Below, piece after piece: positions 1 to 7,509 of a stretch of DNA of 64,000 nt. Source of the stretch: Paratractidigestivibacter sp963640745. GTDB lineage: Bacteria; Actinomycetota; Coriobacteriia; Coriobacteriales; Atopobiaceae. Location: contig CAVIBB010000002.1 of the NCBI GenBank assembly GCA_963640745.1, positions 1 to 64,000 on the forward strand. The letters are read 5' to 3'. The position numbers and the translations under genes were made by a program. Position 1 is the first letter of the stretch, and each line of letters opens with the position of its first letter. Under the pieces are notes generated by a model. It ran no database searches. It worked only from the letters and a program-made list of their open reading frames with translations, and was not told where the DNA came from.

Positions 1-735
1 GAAGGTCTTCACGTGGAAGATGAAGTCCTGCCCGGGGAAACCAAAGGCCACGTGGCTGAACCAGCTGTCGCGGCGGGCACCGTGCCAGTGCTTGACGTTG
101 GCCGGGATCTCGACGACGTCGCCGGGCTTTAGGGCCTGTGCGGGCTTGCCCTCCTCCTGGTACCAGCCGAAGCCGTCGACGCAGATGAGGACCTGGCCGC
201 CGCCCGTGCTCGCGTGGTGGATATGCCAGTTGTTGCGGCAGCCCGGCTCGAAGGTCACGTTGTGAATGGGCAGGTAGTCGCCCTCGCCGGTGAGGTTGTT
301 GAGGTAGCTCTGGCCGGTGAAGTACTGCGCGTAGGCGTCGTTGGGGGCGCCCAGGCCGAAGGCTCCGCCGTGGGCCTGGGGGTCGTCCGCGGACGTCGCG
401 TCGCCGGCCGCGATGTCGTCGGCGTAGACCTCCTTGATGAGGTTGAAGGTCGCCCAGGCCTTGGGCCAGCCGGCGTAGAAGGCCACGTGGGTCACGGCCG
501 CGACGATCTCGTTGAGGGATACGCCGTGATTCTTTGCGTTGGTGATGTGGTGGACGAGCGAGCTGTCGGTGATGCCCTGGGCCATGAGAGTCGTCACGGT
601 GAGAAGGCAGCGGGTCTTGAGGTCGATGTCGGTGTTGTTCCAGTTCTCGCCGAAGAGGACATCGTCGTTGTAGTGGGCGAACTCGGGGGCAAAGTGGCCG
701 AGTTGGGTTCGGCCGGCGGTTTGTTTGATGGTCAT
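1..735 (-). CDS. Carboxymuconolactone decarboxylase-cupin fusion protein (3' end cut by window edge)
   Basis: The reading frame is open from ATG at 735 to the window edge, giving 245 residues without a stop. The N-terminal ~115 residues look like the carboxymuconolactone decarboxylase (AhpD-like) fold, with the segment GENWNNTDIDLKTRCLLTV and a later NAKNHGVSLNEI. The C-terminal ~105 residues are a cupin with the metal-binding cluster NNWHIHHA followed by GDVVEIPANVKHWHGA. An AAAGGAG ribosome site lies 6-7 bases before the ATG. It is the third gene of a run with the aldo/keto reductase and the 73-residue protein, 18 bases after the latter. Such CMD-cupin proteins often sit with oxidoreductases in gut anaerobes. 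The substrate is unknown; a small-molecule redox or detoxification role is inferred only. Confidence 0.85.
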   Translation of the reverse strand, partial: MTIKQTAGRTQLGHFAPEFAHYNDDVLFGENWNNTDIDLKTRCLLTVTTLMAQGITDSSLVHHITNAKNHGVSLNEIVAAVTHVAFYAGWPKAWATFNLIKEVYADDIAAGDATSADDPQAHGGAFGLGAPNDAYAQYFTGQSYLNNLTGEGDYLPIHNVTFEPGCRNNWHIHHASTGGGQVLICVDGFGWYQEEGKPAQALKPGDVVEIPANVKHWHGARRDSWFSHVAFGFPGQDFIFHVKTF

Positions 736-753
736 GCTTGTCTCCTTTGGGGG

Positions 754-975
754 TTATTTTCCGCAGCTGCTATCTGTGTCGCAGCGTAGCTGGTAGATGA
801 GGTAATCGAGGCACTCGAGCTTCTTCTGCTCGGCGTGGATGCCGTCTAAGAGCTCGCGGCGGTATGCCTTGAGGCGGCAAAGCCTGGCGCAGGTGCTCGG
901 CAGTGCCGCCACCTCGGCGATAAACGCCTCGTCGCAGCCGGCGTCGAGCAGGTTGGTGCGGGTCTTCTCGTCCAT
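754..975 (-). CDS. Small conserved protein of 73 residues, unknown function
   Basis: The product begins MDEKTRTNLLDAGCDEAFIA and ends in DSSCGK. It is mostly helical and has five or more cysteines (GCDEAF, CARLCRL, LECLDYL, LRCDTDSSC). An AGGAG site overlaps the stop of the upstream reductase gene and precedes this ATG by about 10 bases, so the two are translationally close. I recall similar short proteins with the motif KKLECLDYLIYQL beside aldo/keto reductases, but no function is known to me. It might be a partner or regulator of the reductase; that is speculation. Confidence 0.75.
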   Translation of the reverse strand: MDEKTRTNLLDAGCDEAFIAEVAALPSTCARLCRLKAYRRELLDGIHAEQKKLECLDYLIYQLRCDTDSSCGK

Positions 976-989
976 TGGCGGGGCGACTC

Positions 990-2009
990 CTAGCGCGTGA
1001 GCTTTACCTTGGTAGTGCCGGCGAGCGCCTTCTCGCCGGGACGGGCGGCCGGGCCGACGAGCTGGTGCGGCTGGTAGAGCTCCTCGAGGAAGTCGATCTC
1101 GTCGGCGGAAAGCTTCACGTCGAGTGCCTTGACGGCCGCGTCGACGCGCTCGGGCTTGCTGCAGCCCACGAGCGGCGCCGCGACGCCGCGCGCCCAGTGC
1201 CAGGCGAGGGCGATCTCGGCCATGGGGACCTCGTGGTCGGCCGCGACCTTGGCCACGCGCTCGATCACGGGCATGTCGATGGCACGATCGTGGTCGTACT
1301 TGTTCTGCATGGTGGTGTCGGTCGTGCCGCGCTTGCTGGAGGACTCCCAGGTCGGGCGGGTAAGGTGGCCGCTCGCCATCGGGCTGTACGGGGTGGTGGC
1401 CATGTCGTACTGGCGGCAGACCGGAATCATCTCGCGCTCGTCCTCGCGGTAGAGCAGGTTGTAGTGGCACTGCATGGAGGTGAACTTGGTCCAGCCGTTG
1501 CGCTCGGCCGTGATCTGCATGTTGTGCAGCTGGTAGGCGTACATTGCGCTGGCGCCCAGCGCGCGGACCTTGCCGGCGCGGACGAGCTTATCGAGGGCCT
1601 CCATGGTCTCCTCGATGGGGGTGTCGTAGTCGAAGCGGTGGATGATGTAGAGGTCGAGGTAGTCGGTGCCAAGGCGCTTGAGGGTGCCCTCGATCTCGCG
1701 CTCGATGGCGACGGCGCTGAGCTTGCCTTCGTTGAAGTAAACCTTGCTGGCGAGAACCACGTCCTCGCGGGCGACGCCGAGGTCGCGGAGCGCCGCGCCG
1801 ATGTACTCCTCGCTTGTGCCGAAGCTGTAGCAGTTGGCCGTGTCGATGAAGTTGACGCCGAGGTCGAGCGCGCGCTTGATCACGGCGCGGGTGTCGTCCG
1901 GGCCGATGGTCCACTGGTGGAAGTCGGCGCTGGCCTCGCCGAAGCTCATGCCGCCCAGGCAGAGCTTGGAGATTTCGATGCCGGAGTGCCCAAGGGTCGT
2001 GTACTGCAT
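990..2009 (-). CDS. Aldo/keto reductase
   Basis: The 339-residue product is a full-length NAD(P)H-dependent aldo/keto reductase (TIM barrel, cytosolic). The catalytic tetrad is visible: Asp56 (FIDTANCY), Tyr61, Lys89 (LASKVYF) and His124 (YIIHRFD). A C-terminal nicotinamide-phosphate-binding segment (VGCSKPERVDAAV) is also present. The start at 2009 is preferred over an in-frame upstream codon at 2144 because homology begins at MQYTTLGHSG and an AAAGG site lies just before it. It heads the run with the 73-residue protein and the CMD-cupin protein and is divergent from a LysR regulator 137 bases away, which probably controls it. The substrate cannot be named. Confidence 0.92.
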   Translation of the reverse strand: MQYTTLGHSGIEISKLCLGGMSFGEASADFHQWTIGPDDTRAVIKRALDLGVNFIDTANCYSFGTSEEYIGAALRDLGVAREDVVLASKVYFNEGKLSAVAIEREIEGTLKRLGTDYLDLYIIHRFDYDTPIEETMEALDKLVRAGKVRALGASAMYAYQLHNMQITAERNGWTKFTSMQCHYNLLYREDEREMIPVCRQYDMATTPYSPMASGHLTRPTWESSSKRGTTDTTMQNKYDHDRAIDMPVIERVAKVAADHEVPMAEIALAWHWARGVAAPLVGCSKPERVDAAVKALDVKLSADEIDFLEELYQPHQLVGPAARPGEKALAGTTKVKLTR

Positions 2010-2146
2010 GATTGCCGCCTTTCTTGTGGGGCTTCTCGTTGGCATAAGCATATGGAGTAGCGGCGGCGATGTTAAATGCCTATAGTAACTAGTTGGATAT
2101 ACGGCTGACGTATGGCTACCGGAGCTGTGCGGAGGGGATGGCAAAG

Positions 2147-3002
2147 ATGGAGCTTCGAACCTTGCGGTACTTCCTTGCTGTGGCGCGTGAGGAGAACATG
2201 ACCGAGGCGGCTAACGTGCTGCACGTGACGCAGCCGACGCTCTCGCGCCAGATCGCGGATTTGGAGCGCGAGCTCGGCGTGACGCTCTTTGACCGTACGA
2301 ACCGCTCGTGCGTGCTTACGGGCGACGGCATGCGCCTGCGTCAGCGCGCCGAGGAGATCCTCTCGCTCGTGGAGCAGACCGAGTCCGAGCTCGCCGACGA
2401 CGAGCACGGGCTTGCGGGCAACATTCGCATCGGTGGGGGAGAGACTCAGGCCATGGNNNNNNNNNNTTCATGCGGAAAACCCAGGCGTGACCTGCGAGTT
2501 GTTCACGGGAAATGCAGACGCGGTTGAGGAGCGGCTCGAGCGTGGGCTTCTGGATTTCGCGCTTCTCATCGAGCCAGTGAACCTCGAGAAGTACGAGTGG
2601 CTGGAGATGCCCGGGGCCGATAACGTTGGGGTCGCGGTTGCGGTGTCGAGTGAGTGGGGGAAGCTCGCCGCAGCCAATCCGGACGACATTGCCCGGATGC
2701 CGTTGGTGCTGAGCTCGCGCACGACCAACAAAGCGGTTGACCTCGTCGAGTGGTCGGGCGGCAGGATTGATCCGAAGGAGCTGCACGTGGTCGGGCACTT
2801 TGACCTGCTTGGTAACGTGTCGCACCTGGTGCGCAGCGGCGTGGCGTGCGCGATGGGCATCGATCACTTGCTACAGTTGGAGTCGGCGGACCTGACTTTT
2901 GTGCCGCTTGACCCGCCGATGTCCATCAAGTCGTTTCTGGTCTGGAAGAAATACCGTCTGCGAAGCCGCGCGTGCGAGGAATTCCTGCGTCGGCTGGGCT
3001 GA
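2147..3002 (+). CDS. LysR-family transcriptional regulator (interrupted by assembly gap)
   Basis: The N-terminal ~60 residues are a typical LysR winged helix (MELRTLRYFLAVAREEN, then ANVLHVTQPTLSRQIADLE). The substrate-binding domain continues after the gap as HAENPGVTCELFTGNADAVEERL. The reading frame before the 10-N placeholder differs from that after it, so the real missing sequence is not 10 bases; family proteins usually have about 10-15 residues there. The ATG at 2147 has GGAGG about 11 bases upstream, whereas the ATG at 2138 is too close to it. It is divergent from the aldo/keto reductase operon and is its probable regulator. Its C-terminal domain resembles regulators of redox operons in gut anaerobes. 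Confidence 0.88.
2457..2466. other. Assembly gap placeholder (10 N) inside LysR gene
   Basis: Ten Ns join two parts of the LysR gene that are in different frames. The flanks do not overlap in sequence, so some real sequence is missing, probably a few tens of bases judging from the usual LysR domain spacing. Confidence 0.95.
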
Positions 3003-3038
3003 AAGGGGCGGTGTTTGCCTCCCTGCGGTATCGTGCCC

Positions 3039-3163
3039 GACTTATCCCACTTTAAAATTGGATTCCGGGAGTAGCCAGCTCATTTGTCGTTACGTTTGCC
3101 CAGGTAAAAGGCTTGCGCAAAATGAGCCTACTCGGCGAATTCAATTTTAAAGTGGGATAAGTC
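3039..3163. repeat. 125-bp inverted-repeat element, copy A1
   Basis: Outer arms of 22 bp (GACTTATCCCACTTTAAAAT... and its exact complement) enclose an inner pair GGAGTAG / CTACTCG and a core containing ACGTTTGCCCAGGTA and GGCTTGC. The same core occurs in five other elements of this window, with other outer arms. Copy A1 lies between the LysR gene and the hydrolase gene, fills most of the 283-base intergenic stretch, and has the same outer arms as the copy at 59603. It has no coding potential. It could act as a terminator or RNA structure, or be a non-autonomous repeat. Confidence 0.85.
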
Positions 3164-3285
3164 AGGCACGCTTCGTAAAATCGCCGAAAACGGCCGTTCG
3201 AGGCCTTTCAAACCCGTCCTTTGGCCGCTTCCGGCACCGGCTCGACTAGAATGCAGCCGTGCGAAACCGTTTGAATGGAGATAGG

Positions 3286-4041
3286 ATGGCCGAGAAGGCT
3301 CGTGGCAAGAGGGGAATCGCTGCGCGCGTACTGGCCGTGCTTGTTGCGTTGCTGGTTGCGGCGGGCGTCGCGTTCTGCGTTTACGTGTCCGATTACTCCC
3401 GGGCGGGAAGTTCTGCCCGGGAAGTCATTGCGGCTGGGTCCGCTTCCGATGCAGCGGTACGGGTGGTGGAGTCCGATTCGTGCATCGCCGTTGGTGACTC
3501 GACAGCCGAGTACGGCATTGTCTTTTATCCTGGCGGAAAAGTCGCTCCTGAGGCATATGTGACGTTTGCGGCTAAGCTGGCGCAGCGCGGCGTCTTTTGC
3601 GTGATTCCAAAAATGCCCTTCAACCTCGCAGTATTTAACATTAATGCCGCGGACTCTATTATCGAGGCAAACCCTGACGTGGCTCATTGGTGGGTCGGAG
3701 GCCACTCGCTCGGCGGCGCCATGGCTGCAAGTTATGCTGCCGCAAACGTTGCAAAGATCGAGGGTGTGGCGCTTCTGGGCGCCTACGCGAGCGACGACTT
3801 GACGTCTTTGGGCCTCAAGGTCGAGATCGTGTACGGCAGCAACGACGGTGTGGTTAACCGAGAAAAGCTCGCGGCCACCATCGCACAGCTTCCGGCGGAA
3901 TCAGTGCTCCAGATCGACGGCGGCAACCATGCCGGGTTTGGCGATTACGGTGCCCAATCGGGGGATAACGAGGCGACCATTTTCGCCGACGAACAGCAGG
4001 AGCAGGCGACCGATGCCATCGCCGCCGCCATGATCGGCTAA
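3286..4041 (+). CDS. Membrane-anchored alpha/beta hydrolase
   Basis: The 251-residue product has a basic N-terminus followed by a hydrophobic segment (residues ~11-33), giving a signal anchor with the enzyme outside the membrane. The catalytic triad is visible: Ser141 in GGHSLGGAMA, Asp187 in YGSNDGVV and His215 in GGNHAGFGDYG. The spacing matches the short alpha/beta hydrolase family typified by PF12695. A GGAG site lies 5 bases before the ATG at 3286; the in-frame GTG at 3259 has none. The substrate is unknown; this family includes esterases and dienelactone-hydrolase-like enzymes. Confidence 0.85.
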   Translation: MAEKARGKRGIAARVLAVLVALLVAAGVAFCVYVSDYSRAGSSAREVIAAGSASDAAVRVVESDSCIAVGDSTAEYGIVFYPGGKVAPEAYVTFAAKLAQRGVFCVIPKMPFNLAVFNINAADSIIEANPDVAHWWVGGHSLGGAMAASYAAANVAKIEGVALLGAYASDDLTSLGLKVEIVYGSNDGVVNREKLAATIAQLPAESVLQIDGGNHAGFGDYGAQSGDNEATIFADEQQEQATDAIAAAMIG

Positions 4042-4066
4042 TTTACACGGGGGAGAATGCGCGCCT

Positions 4067-4792
4067 ATGAAGCCAATCGCTCACATACATACCGACCTGC
4101 CGCAGAAGTTCGGCATCCCGCGGAACAGCTTTCTGGCCCCTCATCTGCAGGGACGCATTGAGTTCGAGCCGGAGTTTGCGCTGGCTTCGGCCGTTGCTGG
4201 CCTCGAGGAGTTCACGCATCTTTGGCTCATCTGGCAGTTTGAGAACGGAGCTCCGGGCGGCACGGCTGCCGATATCGCAGCCGATGCGGCGACCGCCGAC
4301 AAGCGCGGCACGAACTCCAGCTGGTCGCCGACTGTGCGTCCGCCGCGGCTCGGGGGTTCCGAGCGCGTGGGCGTTTTTGCGACGAGAAGCCCCTTCCGCC
4401 CCAACCCGATAGGTCTGACCTGCGTAAAGCTCGATAGCGTGGAGCTTACCGACGCAGGACCTGTCATCCATGTGCTCGGCGCAGACCTGCGGGACGGCAC
4501 GCCGATCTTCGACATCAAGCCCTATATCCCCTTCGCGGATTGCCATCCTGAGGCGACCGGCGGCTGGATAGAGTCCGTACCGTGGCGGGAGCTCGAGGTG
4601 GACCTGCCCGAGGAGCTGCGCGACCGCATCGCGTCGCACAAACTCCCCGGGCTTATCGAGGTCCTGCGCCAGGACCCACGCCGCGCCGGCAGCAAGCACG
4701 AGCCGGAGCGTGTGTATCACTTGGCCTACGCGGGCCACGACGTCTCGTTTACCGTCGACGGTTCTGAGCTGCGGGTTATTGCCATCGACTAG
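4067..4792 (+). CDS. trmO: tRNA N6-threonylcarbamoyladenosine methyltransferase TrmO
   Basis: The product uses SAM to methylate t6A37 in tRNA(Thr), giving m6t6A. The 241 residues match the TrmO/YaeB beta-barrel family: the start MKPIAHIHTDLPQKFGIPRN, the segment LEEFTHLWLIWQF, and the signature GVFATRSPFRPNPIGLTCVKL, followed by GADLRDGTPIFDIKPYIPFAD. The length is normal for the bacterial enzyme. Its stop codon overlaps the stop of the convergent P-type ATPase gene by 3 bases. Confidence 0.95.
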   Translation: MKPIAHIHTDLPQKFGIPRNSFLAPHLQGRIEFEPEFALASAVAGLEEFTHLWLIWQFENGAPGGTAADIAADAATADKRGTNSSWSPTVRPPRLGGSERVGVFATRSPFRPNPIGLTCVKLDSVELTDAGPVIHVLGADLRDGTPIFDIKPYIPFADCHPEATGGWIESVPWRELEVDLPEELRDRIASHKLPGLIEVLRQDPRRAGSKHEPERVYHLAYAGHDVSFTVDGSELRVIAID

Positions 4793-6684
4793 GCTTTTCT
4801 CGCCCAACGGAGAAGCAAAGAAGAGTTGAGGATCACGAATACGCTGCCGCAGTTGTGCACGAGCGCGCCGCTCACTGGGTCGAGGACGGCGAGAAACGCC
4901 AGGATAATCGCGGCGAAGTTAAGCGCCATCGAGAACGCGAGGTTGGCACGGATCACGCGCATGGTGTGGCGCGAGAGCTCCACGAGGTGGGGAAGTTCGG
5001 AGATGTCGTTGCTGGCGATGGCGATGTCCGCGGCTTCGATCGCCACGTCGCTGCCGACCCCGCCCATGGCGATGCCGACGAATGCGCGGCGCAGCGCTGG
5101 CGCGTCGTTGACGCCGTCTCCGACCATGACGCAGCGCGTGCCTTTCGCCTCGGCCTGCTCGATATAGGCCATTTTATCCTCGGGCCGGCAACCGGCCCGG
5201 AAGGCTTGGATACCGACCTCCGAACACACTGCCTTGGCTGCGGCATCGTTGTCTCCGGTGAGGAGCACGGGCTCCACGTCAGCGGCGACGAGCGCCTCGA
5301 CGGTTCGCCGCGACTCCGGACGCACGACGTCGGAGAGCGCTACGATTCCGGCCGGCCGCCCATCGATGGCGACGAACGCGGGGGTATTGCCCGCCTCGTG
5401 GAGTCGCGCGAGCAGCGCGGTGTCCCAGGCATCCGCGTCGATGCCGAGTTCCGACATCATCGCCACATTGCCCACGCTCACCGCGCGCCCGGAGACCTTG
5501 GCCGTCACGCCGCGCCCCGGCTCCATCGCGAACGCATCGGGATCGGTGGACTCAAGGCCTTTCTTGCGGGCGCTCGCAACAATGGCGCGGCCGAGCGGGT
5601 GCTCGCTGCGAAGCTCGACGGACGCCGTCAGCGAGAGAAGCTCGCGCTCGTCGAGGCCGACGCCGGCAATCGGTGCCGCGGCGACTACCTCGGGTTTTCC
5701 GACCGTGATGGTCCCCGTCTTGTCAAAGACGACGCGCTGCACGTCTGCCAAGCGCTCCAGCGCGTCGCCTTCCTTGACGAGGAAGCCGCGTTTGGTCGCG
5801 TTGCCGATGGCGGCTACGATGGCCGTGGGCGTGGCCAGCACAAGTGAGCAGGGGCAGAAGACGACGAGCACGGTAACGGAGCGCAGAATTTCGCCAGTTG
5901 CCAGGTAGACCCCGACGGCGGCGGCGATCGCGCCCGCCACAACCCACGTGGCCCAGCGGTCGGCGAGGCGCACGATCCTCGCCTTGCCGGCGTCGGCGCT
6001 TTGGACGAGCCTTGCCATGCGACGAATGGAGCTGTCCTCGCCCACGTGCGTGGCGCGCACGTCGACGCTGCCGAATTGGTTGACGGTGCCGGCGCTGACC
6101 TCGTCGCCGGCCTGCTTGTCCACGGGCATCGGCTCGCCCGTGACGGCGCTCTCGTCGACGCTGGTGGTGCCCGCGAGCACGATGCCGTCCACGGGGATCG
6201 TCTCGCCTGGCAGGACGCGGACGACCTGGTTGAGCTGGGCGTCGTCGGCATCGATCATGCGCGTTTTGCCGTTCGGCTCGACGACGCGGGCCTGGCGCGG
6301 GGCGAGCTCGACGAGGCGTTGGATGCCGCGTTGGGCGCGCTCGACCGTGAGCTCCTCCAGAAGGCCGCCGAGCTGCATGATGAGGGCGACCTCGCCTGCG
6401 GCGAAGTATTCGCCAATGGCCACGGACGCGATGAGCGCGAGGGAGACGAGCAGGTCCGCCTTGACGTCGAACTCCGTGACAACGGCGATAAACGCCTCGA
6501 TGACGATGGGCGCGCCGCACAAGACGATGGCGACCCAGGCAGGGTCCACGGCGAGCTCTCCGCCCGCCGCGAAGCTGATGGCGAGAAACGCCGCCGAGGT
6601 AACCAGAAACGCGATGTCTTTTCGGGTACCGCCGGTGTCGAGTAGGTCTTCTAAGGGCTTGAACAGTGGCTTGAGACTTTCCAT
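4789..6684 (-). CDS. Heavy-metal translocating P1B-type ATPase
   Basis: The 631-residue product carries the P-type hallmarks: TGEP (182-185), the CPC metal motif in a membrane helix (277-279), the phosphorylated Asp321 in DKTGT, a HP pair in SEHPLGRAI, and GDGVNDAPAL. It has no N-terminal heavy-metal-associated domain. The last helices contain MALNF and ALVHNCGSVFVILN, unlike the classic Cu, Zn/Cd or Co signatures, so the metal is uncertain. I chose the ATG at 6684, with AAGG upstream, because the alternative GTG at 6717 lies within the palindromic operator. It is divergent from a TetR regulator, a common arrangement for metal-responsive efflux. Confidence 0.92.
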   Translation of the reverse strand: MESLKPLFKPLEDLLDTGGTRKDIAFLVTSAAFLAISFAAGGELAVDPAWVAIVLCGAPIVIEAFIAVVTEFDVKADLLVSLALIASVAIGEYFAAGEVALIMQLGGLLEELTVERAQRGIQRLVELAPRQARVVEPNGKTRMIDADDAQLNQVVRVLPGETIPVDGIVLAGTTSVDESAVTGEPMPVDKQAGDEVSAGTVNQFGSVDVRATHVGEDSSIRRMARLVQSADAGKARIVRLADRWATWVVAGAIAAAVGVYLATGEILRSVTVLVVFCPCSLVLATPTAIVAAIGNATKRGFLVKEGDALERLADVQRVVFDKTGTITVGKPEVVAAAPIAGVGLDERELLSLTASVELRSEHPLGRAIVASARKKGLESTDPDAFAMEPGRGVTAKVSGRAVSVGNVAMMSELGIDADAWDTALLARLHEAGNTPAFVAIDGRPAGIVALSDVVRPESRRTVEALVAADVEPVLLTGDNDAAAKAVCSEVGIQAFRAGCRPEDKMAYIEQAEAKGTRCVMVGDGVNDAPALRRAFVGIAMGGVGSDVAIEAADIAIASNDISELPHLVELSRHTMRVIRANLAFSMALNFAAIILAFLAVLDPVSGALVHNCGSVFVILNSSLLLRWARKA

Positions 6685-6707
6685 TGGGGTCTGAACCTTC
6701 TTTCTTT

Positions 6708-6728
6708 TACCGAACACACAGTTCGGTA
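6708..6728. promoter_or_regulatory. Palindromic operator between the P-type ATPase and tetR
   Basis: The perfect inverted repeat TACCGAAC-N5-GTTCGGTA lies 24 bases upstream of the ATPase start. A further half-site GGTTCGGTA follows at 6739-6747. Its form and position fit a TetR-family operator controlling both divergent genes. Confidence 0.75.
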
Positions 6729-6850
6729 TAATCCAGTCGGTTCGGTAAGAACAGAAGCAAAGCAGCCACCGGGTGCCCTACCGGGCGGCGCGGCGCGATT
6801 GCCCGATACCGGACGTTTCTTGCCGTTTGTTCCGAAGAAGGGGCGTCGCC

Positions 6851-7408
6851 ATGACTGACCAGAAACTCGACCGCCGACAACGCAAGACGCGCAAAGCAAT
6901 CTACGACGCCTTCGAGGTACTCATGGGCGAGCAGCACTACAGCTGCGTGACGGTGGCGCAGATTATAGAGCGCGCCGACGTGGGGCGCAGCACGTTCTAT
7001 GCGCACTTCGAGACCAAGGACGAGCTGCTCGACCAGATGTGCCGAGAGATCTTTGACCACATCTTTGAGGGCGTGAACGAGCAGTGCGTGACGCACCCGA
7101 CGCTCGTGACCGAGAGCCTGGAGGGCAAGCTCACGCACCTGCTCTACCACCTGCGCGACACGCGCGGCGGCGTCTGCGGCAAGCTCGTGCGCGAGGGCGA
7201 GCCGCATTTCACGGCTTACTTCGAGGCGCAGCTCGACGTGCTGTTCGAGAAGAGCGGGCCCGCGCCGGCGAAGGGCGTGCCGGCCGAGTTCGCCCGCGTG
7301 CTCCTGGTGAGCTCCTTCTCGCACGCGGTCTCGTGGTGGTTCGCGGGCGGCGCAAAGAAGGACCCCGAGCGGGTCGCCGCCTGGTACATCGCCCAGATGG
7401 GGCTGTAG
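6851..7408 (+). CDS. TetR/AcrR-family transcriptional regulator
   Basis: The 185-residue product starts MTDQKLDRRQRKTRKAIYDA, and residues ~10-57 form the TetR helix-turn-helix (VTVAQIIERADVGRSTFYAHFETKDELLD). The C-terminal ligand domain resembles the TetR_C_33-type found in Firmicutes and Coriobacteria. An AGAAGGGG site precedes the ATG at 6851, which I prefer over an upstream in-frame codon at 6773. It faces the P-type ATPase across a palindrome, and probably represses it and itself. The inducing metal or ligand is unknown. Confidence 0.92.
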   Translation: MTDQKLDRRQRKTRKAIYDAFEVLMGEQHYSCVTVAQIIERADVGRSTFYAHFETKDELLDQMCREIFDHIFEGVNEQCVTHPTLVTESLEGKLTHLLYHLRDTRGGVCGKLVREGEPHFTAYFEAQLDVLFEKSGPAPAKGVPAEFARVLLVSSFSHAVSWWFAGGAKKDPERVAAWYIAQMGL

Positions 7409-7509
7409 GGGCGGCGGCGCTCAGGGTCGTGCGGGCGGGGCCGTGACCGCGGGATTGCGCGCTCGGGTTTGCGCGAGCGAGCTTGCGCGGGCGGGGTCGC
7501 CCCGACGGC

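Noticed and set aside
2457..2466. LysR gene as a frameshifted pseudogene
   Set aside because: The frame change coincides with the N placeholder, whose length is arbitrary, so there is no evidence that the gene is broken.
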